From DASQFI01 sp963780895 (GTDB taxonomy: Bacteria; Acidobacteriota; Vicinamibacteria; Vicinamibacterales; SCN-69-37), in contig CAWAEG010000007.1 in assembly GCA_963780895.1 (NCBI GenBank), positions 434,001-498,000 on the forward strand: a stretch of 64,000 nucleotides of DNA. Reading direction: 5' to 3'. Within the stretch, counting starts at the first letter, position 1. Every line of letters starts with the position of its first letter. Below the pieces are notes generated by a model. That model had not been told where the DNA came from. It ran no database searches and saw only the letters and a program-made list of their open reading frames with translations. This document shows positions 27,841 to 37,322 of this stretch, piece by piece. A program made the translations under genes and the position numbers.

Positions 27841-30120
27841 ATGACTCGCCGAACTCTTGCCGTCGCTGCGATTGCGGGCGTGGCCGCGTCGTACTTTGTG
27901 GTCGACGCACGCGAGCAGGCCCGGACCGCTCCAGCCGCCGGCCGTCTGACGATCGACAAACTCATCGACATCGAGCACCCGTCCGCGCCGGTCTGGTCGC
28001 GCGATAGTCAACGCATCGCGTTCATGTCAGAACGCGCAGGTGTCGCGAACCTCTACGTCGTCCCGGCGGACGGATCCGCCAGGCCCGCCACGATTACGGT
28101 CGATGCGGGCGGCGTGACGGGCGTGTTCTGGAGCGCGGACAGCCGGACGATTTACTTCACGCGCGGCGCCCAATTGATGCAGGCGTCGGCCGATGGCAAC
28201 GAAGTGGCGCGGCCCGCGCTGCCGCAAGGGCAGTTCCGTGGCGTGACGCCGTCACCCGACGGCACCCGCATCGTGTATCTCGTCGGCGGGGGCGGGGGTG
28301 GAGCGGCTGGTGGAGGTCGCGGGCGCGGCGGCGCCGGGGCCGGCCCTCCGGCCCCCAATCAACCTCCGCCCGCGACAGGCCCGGCCGAGATTCGCGTCCG
28401 CTCGCTCCAGGACGGCACGGAAAAAACGGTCGCGACGTTCAGCGGCCCCATCAACACCGTGGCGTGGATGGCCGACGGCGAGCGCCTGATGTTCACGAGC
28501 GGCGGCGGCGGGCAGACGATTCGCCACGAACAGACGCCCGCGTACTCGGGGACGAAGATCATCTACACCGTCACGGAGAACGTGCCCGGGCCGCCGGCCG
28601 ATGTCTACCTCGTGCCGGCCGCGGGAGGCACGCCCTCGAAAGTGAACGCGCCGGGCGCGGGCGGAGGCCGCGGCGGCACACGATGGCTGGGCACGAGCTT
28701 CGTACTGGTCGATCGCAACGCTCCGAACTTCAAAGGGCGAAGCATCGTTCTGGTAGACGCGAATACCGGCGCGCAGTCGGTCGTGCACGAAGACGTGAAG
28801 CCCACCTTCTGGAGCATTCCCGGCGGCGCCGGCGCGGCCTCGCAGGCGTCACCAAATGGCAAATGGATCTCGTTCCTGAGCGACCGAGACGGCTGGGATC
28901 ACCTCTACGTCGCGGCGGTTCCCGCGAACGCGCCGGCCTCGGGCGCGGCGAATGGCGCGGCGCCGATCGTAGTCACCCAGGTGACCAAGGGGCCTTTCGA
29001 AGCCTGGCGTCCCGCGTGGTCACCTGACGGCACGCGCATCGCATTCGACTCGAACGAAGGGAAGAACCTCGGGGTCCGGCACATCGGCGTCGCGACGATT
29101 CCCGACGCGGCTGGCCAGCCGGCCGTCCGGATGGTGACGTCCGGCCGCGGCACGAACACGGCCCCGGTCTGGGCGCCGGACGGACGGAAGATCGTCTACC
29201 AGCACACCGACCCGCAGAACTCCGCCGACTTGTTCGTCGTCGACGCGGTGACGCCGAATGCGAAGCCCGTCCGGCTCACCGATTCGATGCCCGACAGCGT
29301 CGACAAGACCGCATTCGTCGAGCCGCAGCTCGTGCACTACGTGGCCGCCGATGGGAAGCGCGTGCCTGCGTATCTGTTCGTGCCGAAAACGCTGAATCGC
29401 GCCGTGAAGAACCCGGCCATCGTCTGGATTCACGGCGACGGCGTGAATCAGAACTACGACGGCTGGCACATCCAGCGGAACTACGCGGTCTACTACAGCT
29501 TCCACCAGTACCTGCTGCAGCAGGGCTACGTCGTGATCGCGCCCGACTATCGAGGGAGCATTGGCTACGGCGCGGCCTGGCGGGACGGCGTCTACATGGA
29601 CGTGGGCGGGCAGGACTTCATGGACGCGGCGTTCGCGGCCCATTACCTGAAGACGCTGCCATATGTGGACGCCGACCGCGTCGGTGTCTGGGGCCTGAGC
29701 TACGGCGGCTTCTTCACGCTCCTCGCCGTCACGCAGATGCCGACGCTCTATCGCGCCGCGGTCAACGTCGCGGGCGTCGCCGACTACGCGATGTATTACG
29801 GCGACCCCTACCACGGCGGGTGGACCGAAAGCCGCATCGGCAAACCGGAGGACAATCCGCAGGTCTACGCCAAGGCCTCGCCCGTCTCACACATCGACAA
29901 GCTCGCGCGGCCGCTCCTCGTCCTGCACGGCACCGCGGACGTCAATGTTCCGTATCTCCACTCGGTGCGCGTGATCGACGAAGCCCTGAAGAAAGGGAAG
30001 GGCGACCTCGTCGAATTCATGACGTATCCCGGTGAATTCCATTACTTCACGCGCGAGCACGTCCTGCGCGACGCGTGGAACCGGGTGGACAGGTTTTTTG
30101 GAAAGCACTTGAAGAAGTAA
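27841..30120 (+). CDS. S9 family prolyl oligopeptidase/DPP IV-like peptidase
   Basis: 759 residues, ATG at 27841. A signal peptide (TLAVAAIAGVAASYFVV) is followed by a beta-propeller of PD40/TolB-like blades (IEHPSAPVWSRDSQRIAFMS; FEAWRPAWSPDGTRIAFDSN). A Gly-rich loop interrupts the propeller near residue 145-165. The C-terminal alpha/beta hydrolase has VGVWGLSYGGFFTLLAVTQ with the nucleophile Ser near 621, Asp in HGTADVNVPYLHS near 700 and His in YPGEFHYFTREH near 731. The family cleaves after proline or alanine in periplasmic oligopeptides. With the S46, S41 and amidohydrolase genes nearby it suggests a proteinaceous diet. Confidence 0.93.
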   Translation: MTRRTLAVAAIAGVAASYFVVDAREQARTAPAAGRLTIDKLIDIEHPSAPVWSRDSQRIAFMSERAGVANLYVVPADGSARPATITVDAGGVTGVFWSADSRTIYFTRGAQLMQASADGNEVARPALPQGQFRGVTPSPDGTRIVYLVGGGGGGAAGGGRGRGGAGAGPPAPNQPPPATGPAEIRVRSLQDGTEKTVATFSGPINTVAWMADGERLMFTSGGGGQTIRHEQTPAYSGTKIIYTVTENVPGPPADVYLVPAAGGTPSKVNAPGAGGGRGGTRWLGTSFVLVDRNAPNFKGRSIVLVDANTGAQSVVHEDVKPTFWSIPGGAGAASQASPNGKWISFLSDRDGWDHLYVAAVPANAPASGAANGAAPIVVTQVTKGPFEAWRPAWSPDGTRIAFDSNEGKNLGVRHIGVATIPDAAGQPAVRMVTSGRGTNTAPVWAPDGRKIVYQHTDPQNSADLFVVDAVTPNAKPVRLTDSMPDSVDKTAFVEPQLVHYVAADGKRVPAYLFVPKTLNRAVKNPAIVWIHGDGVNQNYDGWHIQRNYAVYYSFHQYLLQQGYVVIAPDYRGSIGYGAAWRDGVYMDVGGQDFMDAAFAAHYLKTLPYVDADRVGVWGLSYGGFFTLLAVTQMPTLYRAAVNVAGVADYAMYYGDPYHGGWTESRIGKPEDNPQVYAKASPVSHIDKLARPLLVLHGTADVNVPYLHSVRVIDEALKKGKGDLVEFMTYPGEFHYFTREHVLRDAWNRVDRFFGKHLKK

Positions 30121-30121
30121 G

Positions 30122-30298
30122 AGCAGGCTCAAAGGCTCAGGGCCAGTTGCTGAAAAACGAAGGCCGGGAGGCTGAGAAGCGAACGCCTCTCGACCTTCCG
30201 GCCTTTCCAAGCGACGTGCCGATGCTTGTCAGCCCTGGTTCTCAGCCCTCCAGCGCCTGAGCTTTGCTCTTTAGAACGCCTCCGAGCCTCTGAGAGCT
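30122..30298. repeat. Imperfect composite palindrome between convergent genes
   Basis: Words such as aaggctcag, aaggccgg and gaggctgag on the left recur as complements on the right. The clearest stem is 30150-30157 with 30198-30205 (aaggccgg/ccggcctt). Outer words near 30122-30145 pair loosely with 30230-30270. It lies between the S9 peptidase and the TonB-dependent receptor, which converge. Confidence 0.5.
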
Positions 30299-30309
30299 CT
30301 TCAGGAGCA

Positions 30310-33300
30310 TCAGAACGTCAGCCGCGCCCCGAACGACGCCGTGAACGGCCGCCCGACCGGCGGGCCGAATCCTGGTCCCGCGAGCGAGACAGGCTGCAGG
30401 AAGGCGCTGGCCGACGCAGCGCTGCTCTGTTCAGGTCGCAGCGTGTACCAGAGGTTCTCCGTGTTGAACAGGTTGTAGAAGTCCGCGAATACCCGAACGG
30501 CGCTCCGGCCGCCGAGCGCGAACGACTTCATGACACGAAGATCCACGTTCAGGAACCGGCTGCTGCGCTCCTCCACGGTGCCGTCGGCATCGACGACGAA
30601 CCCGTTGCGTTGGGTGTTGACGCCGACGCGCTGGCACCCGCTCGGGTTGAGCGCCCGGATCGCGGTGACCGATCCGCGGGCGTCGAACACGTCCTGGAGG
30701 CTCACACCTTCGCAGAGACGGTCGACGATGTTGGTCAAGCCGTCGCCGTTGATGTCGAAGCCGACCACCGGAGTGTAGGGCCGAGAGGAGGCGTACTGAA
30801 GGATCGGCGCCAGCTGGAAACCCCACTTGAGATCCAGCACGGCGCTCGCGACGATGCGGTGCCGTTCGTCGATCCGCGTCGGTCCGAACTCGCCATCCTT
30901 GAACTGATCGTCGGGCGAGATCGCGATGCCGTTCCCGCTGTAGGACGCGACCGGCTGGCCCCCCCACGCACGCGAGTTGGCGAGGACGTAGGAGACCGAC
31001 ATCTGCGTCCGGCCCGCGCGGCCGCGGAACGTCGTCGTCCAGGAGTCGAACTCCGAGCTGTTCGTCGAGCCAATCATGTTGATCTGCTCGAGCCGGTTGG
31101 GCGGCATCCCCGCGTTCACGAATGCGCGGTCGAAGTACCGCGAGCTGGCGCCCCTGACGCACCGCGGGTCGCCCGGCGTCGAGCCGATGAACGTCGCGTC
31201 ACAGATCGACCGGATCTGCGGGTTGATGACCTGCACGCGCGGCTCCTGGCGGCCCTCGGTGTGGACGTAATCGCTCGACAGCGCCCAGGTGCGGAACACG
31301 GTGGCCGCGAAGCCGATCGACAGCTTATGGACGTACGGATCTTTCATCAACGGATCGTTGATGCGACCGAACGAGCCCGCCGGCAGTGCCGAGAAGTCGA
31401 AGGCCGGGGGCGGCGGCAGCGGGTCGACGCCGAAGCGGAAGTTCGCCAGCTGGCCGGTTCCGACCGCCGTGTTCGTCAATCCGAGAACTTGTGAGTAGAT
31501 CTCGGGTCCGCTCTGCGACAGCGAGAAGATCGTCAGGTTCTGGAAGATCTGGTCGTAGAAGATCCCGTACCCGCCGCGAACGACAATGGCGCCGTCCTCG
31601 TTGACGTCGTAGGCAAAGCCCAGCCGCGGCTGGAACTCTGCCCAGCTCGGCGTGGATCGCGAGAGCTTGCCCTCGTCACCCGTGATCGCGCGCGCCAGCG
31701 GGTCGTCGAGCTGCTGAAGAATCTCGATCGTCCGGTTGTTCGTCTGGTCGTTCAGCATGCCGGCGTTCGCGTCCCACCGGATGCCGAGATTGAGCGTCAA
31801 CGCCCGCGTGATCCGCCAGTCGTCCTGACCGTAGAACGCTATTTGGTGATAGTTCTGGTCGTGGCTCGCTTCCCCGTCGTAGTAGTTGAGGACGCGCAAC
31901 GCACCCGGCGTCGAGAACCCCTGCGGATAGACCGCGGTGTTCGTGTCGATCGTCACGGGATCGTCCCACCACGTCAGCTCGTAGCCAAACGCGCCAAAGA
32001 AAAAGTAGCCGCCGAGCTTCGTGTAGATGTAGTTGGCGCCGAACTTCATCGTGTGGTCGTCCTTGATCCACGAGATGTCGTTGCGGAACTGGAACTTGCG
32101 CTCGAGCGTCTGCTGCGGCGTGTTGGGCGCCGGACCAACCCGCACCGTTGGAAAGATCATGATCGGGTCGTCGGTCACCTGGAGGATCTCGTTCTTGAAA
32201 TCCTGGAAGTGGAACGCGAAGACGTTGACTCGCGAGCTGCCAAGCGCTGCCGTGTGGTTGCCGACAACCGAGTAGAGCGTGTTCTGGTTGTCGTTGCCGC
32301 CCGTCAGATCGGTCGTCGCCGGATTGGCCACCTGGTCGTTCGGCGACGAGTTCTTCTGGAAGGAGAACCGGTAGAACAGCGACTGCCCGTTGGCTAGACG
32401 GTGATCCACCTTCGCGGTGAGCAGCGTGTCGTCATACGGCGTCGGAATCGCCCGGACGGGGGCGGAGCCCGGAATCGCGGACAACTGCTGGAAGACCGCG
32501 TCGCTCCGGACGGGTGTCCCCGCTGACGGCTCGTCGAACCGCTCGAGCGCGCCGAAGAAGAACAGCCGGTCCCGCTTGATCGGGCCGCCGGCCGAACCGC
32601 CGTACTCCCAGCGTTCGAAATCCGGCTTCACCGCGCCGCGCTCCTGGAAGAAGTCCTTGGCGATGAGGCTGTCATTCCTGAACGTCAGGAGTCCGGAGCC
32701 GCCGAGCGTGTTCGTCCCGGATTTGCTGATGACGTTGACGACGCCGCCGACCGCGCGGCCGCTCTCGGCCGTCCATCGGTGCTGAAGGACCTGGAACTCC
32801 TGAATCGACTCGTACGCGAAGTTCTGCAGCAGGCTGCCGACGACGTTGTCCTTGTTGTCGCCGCCATCGACGTTCACGTCGAGCTGCCGGCCGTCGCCGC
32901 CGTTCATCGCGAAATTGCCGACGCGGGTCTTCGTAGGATCGAAGTTGCCCGCCGGGCGAGCTTCCGGCATGACGACCGACAGGTTCGCGAACGTGCGGTT
33001 GAGAAGCGGCAGGCTGGCGATTTCGCTCGACGTGATGACGCCGCCGAGATCGGACCGTGTGGCGTCCACGAGCGGTGACGCGCCGGTAACCGTAATGGCC
33101 TCCGATATGGCGCCGACCTGGAGCTCGAAGAATACGTTCTGCCGGGTGCCGACGAGCACGTCCACATCCGGCCGGACGGCCTTCTTGAAGCCAGTCAACT
33201 CAGCGCTCACCGTGTATCGGCCCGGCGGGAGCAGAGTCATGATGAATTCGCCGGTCTCGTTGGTGGTGGTCGCACGGGAAAGACCGGTTGCAGCCGTGAC

Positions 33301-33453
33301 GACCGTGACGGTTGCGCCGGCGATGACTCGACCGGAGGCGTCGGCGACCCGCCCGGTGATCTCACCGGTTGTCGCCTGGCCGTACGCGGCGCTCACGGCC
33401 GCGACGCTGAGAACAAACGCAAACAACGTGATGGGGACGATCCCACGTTTCAT
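30310..33453 (-). CDS. TonB-dependent receptor with N-terminal carboxypeptidase-regulatory domain
   Basis: 1047 residues from the ATG at 33453, with AAGGAGG upstream on the minus strand; the longer frame to 33531 is rejected. Signal peptide (MKRGIVPITLFAFVLSVAAV), then a Cna-like carboxypeptidase-regulatory domain (TTGEITGRVADASGRVIAGA, about 30-110). A plug domain follows (AITVTGASPLVDATRSDLGG; SLPLLNRTFANLSVVMPEAR), then a long barrel ending in the aromatic FGARLTF. This is the 'OmpA/Oar-like' SusC-type receptor class abundant in Acidobacteria, which takes up or binds large substrates at the outer membrane. No clear TonB box was found. No SusD-like partner adjoins, and the neighbours give no hint of substrate. 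Confidence 0.92.
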   Translation of the reverse strand: MKRGIVPITLFAFVLSVAAVSAAYGQATTGEITGRVADASGRVIAGATVTVVTAATGLSRATTTNETGEFIMTLLPPGRYTVSAELTGFKKAVRPDVDVLVGTRQNVFFELQVGAISEAITVTGASPLVDATRSDLGGVITSSEIASLPLLNRTFANLSVVMPEARPAGNFDPTKTRVGNFAMNGGDGRQLDVNVDGGDNKDNVVGSLLQNFAYESIQEFQVLQHRWTAESGRAVGGVVNVISKSGTNTLGGSGLLTFRNDSLIAKDFFQERGAVKPDFERWEYGGSAGGPIKRDRLFFFGALERFDEPSAGTPVRSDAVFQQLSAIPGSAPVRAIPTPYDDTLLTAKVDHRLANGQSLFYRFSFQKNSSPNDQVANPATTDLTGGNDNQNTLYSVVGNHTAALGSSRVNVFAFHFQDFKNEILQVTDDPIMIFPTVRVGPAPNTPQQTLERKFQFRNDISWIKDDHTMKFGANYIYTKLGGYFFFGAFGYELTWWDDPVTIDTNTAVYPQGFSTPGALRVLNYYDGEASHDQNYHQIAFYGQDDWRITRALTLNLGIRWDANAGMLNDQTNNRTIEILQQLDDPLARAITGDEGKLSRSTPSWAEFQPRLGFAYDVNEDGAIVVRGGYGIFYDQIFQNLTIFSLSQSGPEIYSQVLGLTNTAVGTGQLANFRFGVDPLPPPPAFDFSALPAGSFGRINDPLMKDPYVHKLSIGFAATVFRTWALSSDYVHTEGRQEPRVQVINPQIRSICDATFIGSTPGDPRCVRGASSRYFDRAFVNAGMPPNRLEQINMIGSTNSSEFDSWTTTFRGRAGRTQMSVSYVLANSRAWGGQPVASYSGNGIAISPDDQFKDGEFGPTRIDERHRIVASAVLDLKWGFQLAPILQYASSRPYTPVVGFDINGDGLTNIVDRLCEGVSLQDVFDARGSVTAIRALNPSGCQRVGVNTQRNGFVVDADGTVEERSSRFLNVDLRVMKSFALGGRSAVRVFADFYNLFNTENLWYTLRPEQSSAASASAFLQPVSLAGPGFGPPVGRPFTASFGARLTF

Positions 33454-33726
33454 GTGGGGGGCCTCCTTGACCCTGGGGCGCACCTCCGTCGCGGGAAACG
33501 GCCGTGCAAAGGTGCGGTTTCCGCGCATCATACCCCCGGGACCGTTACACAGTTGTTACAAAGCGGTGCCGAGACGACGATGGTCACCGCCAGGACGGGT
33601 ACCGTGTTCAGAAACGCACGATCCGTCCCACCGCGTCGGTGGGTCCAGGTGGCGAGCTCCGGATCGGATGACGCGGCGAAACACGACCGCAAACGGTCAC
33701 CACTCTTCACCTACACTGGCCGCGCG

Positions 33727-34584
33727 ATGACCGCCCGCCTGTCCGCTCTGGCTGTTTTGATGTGCGCCGCGCTGACCGGCGTCGGGTGCGGCTCCGGAGC
33801 GCAGTCCCCGACGGTGCTGCCGGCGCGAAGCGTCACGGGATCGTTCGCCAGCGGCGACGTCTCACTGCGCTACCTGCTCGAACGGCCACCCGGTCCCGGT
33901 CCGTTTCCCGCCGCGGTGATCGGGCATGGATCGGGCGAGGTTCGGAAAGAAGCGTTTCAGTTTCTCGCGACCGAGTTGCTCACGCGCGGGTTCGCGGTCC
34001 TCCGATACGACAAGCGCGGCGTCGGGGACTCTACCGGGACGTATTCGACCGTCGGCATTGGCAACAGCGAACGGATGTTCGCGGATCTTTCCAGCGACAT
34101 GGCGGCCGGCGCCGAGCTCCTTCGGACGCTGCCGGACGTGGACCGCTTGCGCGTCGGCTTGATGGGCTTCAGCCAGGCGGGCTGGATCATTCCGCTGGCG
34201 GCGAGGAGATCGAAACCGGCCTTCATGGTCATGATGGTCGGCCCCACCGTGACCGTCGGTCAGGAGATCTACTACAGCCGGTTCGCGGAAGACACCACGA
34301 CGCCGTTCGACGAGCTGTCGAAGATCCTGAAGGAGTACACCGGTCCGCACGGGTTCGATCCGCGGCCGGTTCTCGAGGAGCTGAAGGTTCCGGGCCTGTG
34401 GCTGCTCGGCAGCGCCGACCGCAGCATCCCGACGATCGAAACCGTCACGATCCTCGACGCGCTCATCGCCGGAGGGAGACCTTACAGACGTGTGGTCTAT
34501 CCCTTCTCGGGCCACAACCTCAACGGCGCGAAGATCTGGCCGGACATCGAGGCCTTTCTGAGGGACATGAAGATCATGAAGTAG
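33727..34584 (+). CDS. Alpha/beta hydrolase, probable lipoprotein
   Basis: 285 residues from the ATG at 33727; the frame extends upstream to 33454 but would be antisense to the receptor promoter. The N-terminus (SALAVLMCAALTGVGCGSG) looks like a lipoprotein signal, although G-V-G-C is only a relaxed lipobox. The fold has the oxyanion loop VIGHGSGEVRKEAF, RYDKRGVGDSTG, nucleophile elbow LMGFSQAGWIIPL (Ser near 148), Asp in LLGSADRSIPTIE (about 228) and His in PFSGHNLNG (about 263). It resembles the serine hydrolases fused or related to YtmA/EstD-type carboxylesterases. Substrate unknown. Its stop sits one base before a palindrome. Confidence 0.85.
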   Translation: MTARLSALAVLMCAALTGVGCGSGAQSPTVLPARSVTGSFASGDVSLRYLLERPPGPGPFPAAVIGHGSGEVRKEAFQFLATELLTRGFAVLRYDKRGVGDSTGTYSTVGIGNSERMFADLSSDMAAGAELLRTLPDVDRLRVGLMGFSQAGWIIPLAARRSKPAFMVMMVGPTVTVGQEIYYSRFAEDTTTPFDELSKILKEYTGPHGFDPRPVLEELKVPGLWLLGSADRSIPTIETVTILDALIAGGRPYRRVVYPFSGHNLNGAKIWPDIEAFLRDMKIMK

Positions 34585-34626
34585 GTGAAGGTCATGAAGA
34601 CAAGCGCTTGTCTTCATGAGCTTCAC
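34585..34626. repeat. Loop-less palindrome (catgaag words)
   Basis: Arms 34585-34605 and 34606-34626 pair over 21 bp with one mismatch and no loop. Looser pairing continues to about 34564 and 34648 through repeated catgaag words. Part of the element is the 3' end of the hydrolase gene. Located between two plus-strand genes. Confidence 0.8.
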
Positions 34627-34679
34627 GTCCTCCATGCCCTTCATGTTTTTCTGGCACGCCCGTTGCTGTATCCGCTGGC

Positions 34680-35060
34680 GTGTCCAATCAGTCCGATCGC
34701 CAACTCGTCGGAAAAGCCGGGGAAGATCTCGCGTGCCGCGAATTGCAGCGTCGCGGGTACGCAGTTCTTGCCAGGCGGTACCGCACCCGCTTTGGAGAAA
34801 TTGACATCGTCTGCAAGGACCAGAAGACAGTTGTGTTCGTCGAGGTGCGGACGCGGCGGAGCCGGAAATACGGAGAGGCAATCGAGACCATTTCGTTGCG
34901 GAAGCGCCGGAAGATCGGCGCGATGGCGCTCGACTATCTCGCGTGGACCAACCGCGTCGACCATCGCTGCCGTTTCGACGTCGTCGCCATCGACGGGCTG
35001 GGGACGACCACGGAGACGATTCGGATCGTGACGGATGCGTTCATGGCCGACGGGAGCTGA
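34680..35060 (+). CDS. yraN: YraN/UPF0102 family endonuclease-like protein
   Basis: 126 residues, GTG start at 34680 (MSNQSDRQLVGKAGEDLACR). The conserved family blocks are present: GKAGEDLACRELQRRGYAVL, ARRYRTRFGEIDIVCKD with the Glu-Ile-Asp of the restriction-endonuclease-like core, and VVFVEVRTRRSRKYGEAIET with the ExK-like VEVR. The fold is that of Holliday-junction resolvase-like nucleases, but the cellular role is not established. Length is typical. A long nested palindrome follows. Confidence 0.92.
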   Translation: MSNQSDRQLVGKAGEDLACRELQRRGYAVLARRYRTRFGEIDIVCKDQKTVVFVEVRTRRSRKYGEAIETISLRKRRKIGAMALDYLAWTNRVDHRCRFDVVAIDGLGTTTETIRIVTDAFMADGS

Positions 35061-35084
35061 CGCGTGCCACGAGCTGACGCGTGA

Positions 35085-35389
35085 CAAGAGCATGGACCAC
35101 GAAGCTCACGAAGGGCACGAAGGGAAAACCCGACAAGTGTGCGAGGGATTTGAAGACACCCGCTGACCTGGCGGGCCCGGCTTGGCCGGGCCGCGATCTG
35201 TGAGAGACGGCGACCGACAAGACTGGGGAAGGACCTCGGGTGTCTAAACGCTTGTCGAGAGCAAAGACACCCGAGGTCTTTGACGTCTTGTCGGATCGCC
35301 GCCTCTCACAGATCGCCTCACCGCCGAAGGCGGCCGCCAGGCCAGCGCAGTCTTCGTGTTCTTCGTGAGCTTCGTGGTCAACGCTCTTG
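35085..35389. repeat. 300-bp nested composite palindrome
   Basis: Three nested stems. Outer: 35085-35124 with 35351-35389, about 38 bp with few mismatches, built of cacgaag words. Middle: 35193-35222 with 35286-35316, about 30 bp with two mismatches and a one-base bulge. Inner: 35232-35245 with 35265-35278, 14 bp and perfect, containing gacctcgggt. Short gcgggcccgg and ccgccgaaggcgg stems lie between. It fills the spacer between the converging yraN and the exported protein gene. Confidence 0.9.
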
Positions 35390-35406
35390 GCAAGTGCCTT
35401 TGAAGA

Positions 35407-37305
35407 TCACCGCGCGATGCGAATGTCCTGCGTCACGCGCGCGCCGGGAGCGACGACGACTTTGATCGAGGCCGGAATCAGTTGCTCGAGAAACGTGGGG
35501 GTCTGCCACTCGTCAGGATCGACGTCCATCAAGGCGGCGATCAGGTAGTCGCCAGCGGGCAGGCCCGTGATCGTGAAGCGGCCGTCGGTGCCGGGCCGCA
35601 CGGATTTCAGGCGCCGGGAAAGAGGAGTCCAGTACGTCCGGTCCTGTGAGAAGGCCACAACGAAGTATTCCGGTGCCGGAGCGCCGGTCGAGGTCTGCAG
35701 CGTGCCCGCGAGCTCCGAGCGTCGATCCGAGAAGGTGAGGATGACGTCCGACAGATCGCCGCCAGTCTCGATTTCGAGCGGCACATCGAGGAGGTCCCTG
35801 CCTCGCGAGACGGCAGACTCGAGCATCCAGGCTTGGCTCAAGCTGGCGGGCATCGTCACGCGCAGCTGATAAGTGCCCGGGGCGATCCCCGTCGCGGTAA
35901 AGGCGCCGTCGGGGCGGAGCTGCGCCGGCGTCACTGACTGGAAGGTGTTGCCAATCACCGTTCCGCCGCTCGACGACATGTAAGTTCCCCCGGGCGGCGA
36001 GATCGTGACGCGAATGCCGCTCAGGTCGTCGGGAGGCTTCAGCGAGCTCGACTGGAACACGCTCTTGCCCGAGACATTGGCGCCCGGCTGCAGAGAAAGG
36101 ACGACGCCGGTGACGTCCAAGCCGGTGGTATCGAGATCGGTCACGGCGTAGAGCGCGTCCCGCGAGTTGGGCGGGCGGCTGCCGGCGGATCCGCCACCCG
36201 AAACCGTGGCTCCCGTGACTGGCGGCGGAGCTTCGCCGCGCGCGAGCCGCGCCATGATGCGGTAGCGTCCCGGTGCGACGTTCGTGTAGCGGAACTGGTT
36301 CGTTGCGCCGGGTTTCACGCTGAGCACCGGCTGCGAGGTGGAGACCCCCGACAGCCGCGGCCCGTCGATTTGAATCGCGAGCTGAACGGAGCCCGGTGTG
36401 TCGCCGGCACCCGTGATCGAGCCTTCGATGCTCCCGGACTGAACGGGCGAGACGATGAAGTCGACGCCCGTCCGTTCGTCGCCGGGACCGAGCCGGATTC
36501 TCGTTGCGCCCGCGAAGACGGGGCTGCCGGGAAAATATGTCGGCGCATAGCTGAATGACGACGGAGGTGGCGGCGCCGAGACCGGAGCCGCGCCAGGCGG
36601 CGGCGGAGAACCGCTACGTCCGGCGCGCCGCTGTAGCGCGAGGAGCGTTGCGTCCATCTCCGCGGCCGACCGGCTGCCGATCTCACCCGATCCCGTGACG
36701 CGCGGAACTGCGGCGACCACGTATTCACCCGGGAGCAGTCCGAAGAGGCGATAGACGCCGCGGTCATCGGTCGTGGTCATGTCGGCCGTGCTGAAGAGAT
36801 TCGCCACGGCGCCCGATCCGGGGATCTTCAGCGCTCCCACCTGCACGCCTGGCACCGGCTCGCCCTGCTGATCGCGAATGGCGCCGGCCAGTACGGCCGC
36901 ACGCGCGATCTCGAGCGTCACGTCCGCGCGCTGACCGGCCGAGAGCGCGAGCGGCGTGCCCGGGCGGCCCGGCCGTGTCGCGCCGTACGCGCCGGGAATG
37001 TAGGCGGCTTTCTTCACGGCGATCGTGAAACGGCCCTCCGGCAATTCACCGATCGCGAACTTGCCGGCGCTGTCGGTAATCGCCGTGCGGCTGTTTGGCA
37101 GCGCAGGCCCACTGATCGTCACGATCGCTTTGCGCACTGGTTGGGCCGGACTCTCGCCGGTCACCACGACTCCGGCGATCACACCCGTTCCGGCCGCCGC
37201 TGCGGGACGTCCATCACGCGGCTGCTGTTGAGCGACAAGAACAGGTGCCGTCGCAACTGCCGCGATTGCGCACCCAACCAGCAACGCAGCTCGCATCCTT
37301 GTCAT
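35407..37305 (-). CDS. Exported carboxypeptidase-regulatory-like repeat protein
   Basis: 632 residues from the ATG at 37305 (MTRMRAALLVGCAIAAVATA, a signal peptide). Several Cna-B/carboxypeptidase-regulatory beta-sandwich repeats: GTGVIAGVVVTGESPAQPVR, AGAIRDQQGEPVPGVQVGAL, a Pro/Ser-rich linker near 235-265 (PPPPGAAPVSAPPPPSS), then GSIEGSITGAGDTPGSVQLA and a final domain with SELAGTLQTSTGAPAPEYFV. No catalytic residues or barrel. Such proteins are exported and probably act in adhesion or as periplasmic scaffolds; their function is unknown. The next gene on the same strand (37323) is a paralogue 17 bp upstream of this start, so the two form an operon. Confidence 0.85.
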   Translation of the reverse strand: MTRMRAALLVGCAIAAVATAPVLVAQQQPRDGRPAAAAGTGVIAGVVVTGESPAQPVRKAIVTISGPALPNSRTAITDSAGKFAIGELPEGRFTIAVKKAAYIPGAYGATRPGRPGTPLALSAGQRADVTLEIARAAVLAGAIRDQQGEPVPGVQVGALKIPGSGAVANLFSTADMTTTDDRGVYRLFGLLPGEYVVAAVPRVTGSGEIGSRSAAEMDATLLALQRRAGRSGSPPPPGAAPVSAPPPPSSFSYAPTYFPGSPVFAGATRIRLGPGDERTGVDFIVSPVQSGSIEGSITGAGDTPGSVQLAIQIDGPRLSGVSTSQPVLSVKPGATNQFRYTNVAPGRYRIMARLARGEAPPPVTGATVSGGGSAGSRPPNSRDALYAVTDLDTTGLDVTGVVLSLQPGANVSGKSVFQSSSLKPPDDLSGIRVTISPPGGTYMSSSGGTVIGNTFQSVTPAQLRPDGAFTATGIAPGTYQLRVTMPASLSQAWMLESAVSRGRDLLDVPLEIETGGDLSDVILTFSDRRSELAGTLQTSTGAPAPEYFVVAFSQDRTYWTPLSRRLKSVRPGTDGRFTITGLPAGDYLIAALMDVDPDEWQTPTFLEQLIPASIKVVVAPGARVTQDIRIAR

Positions 37306-37322
37306 GCCTGCCTTCCAGAGCG

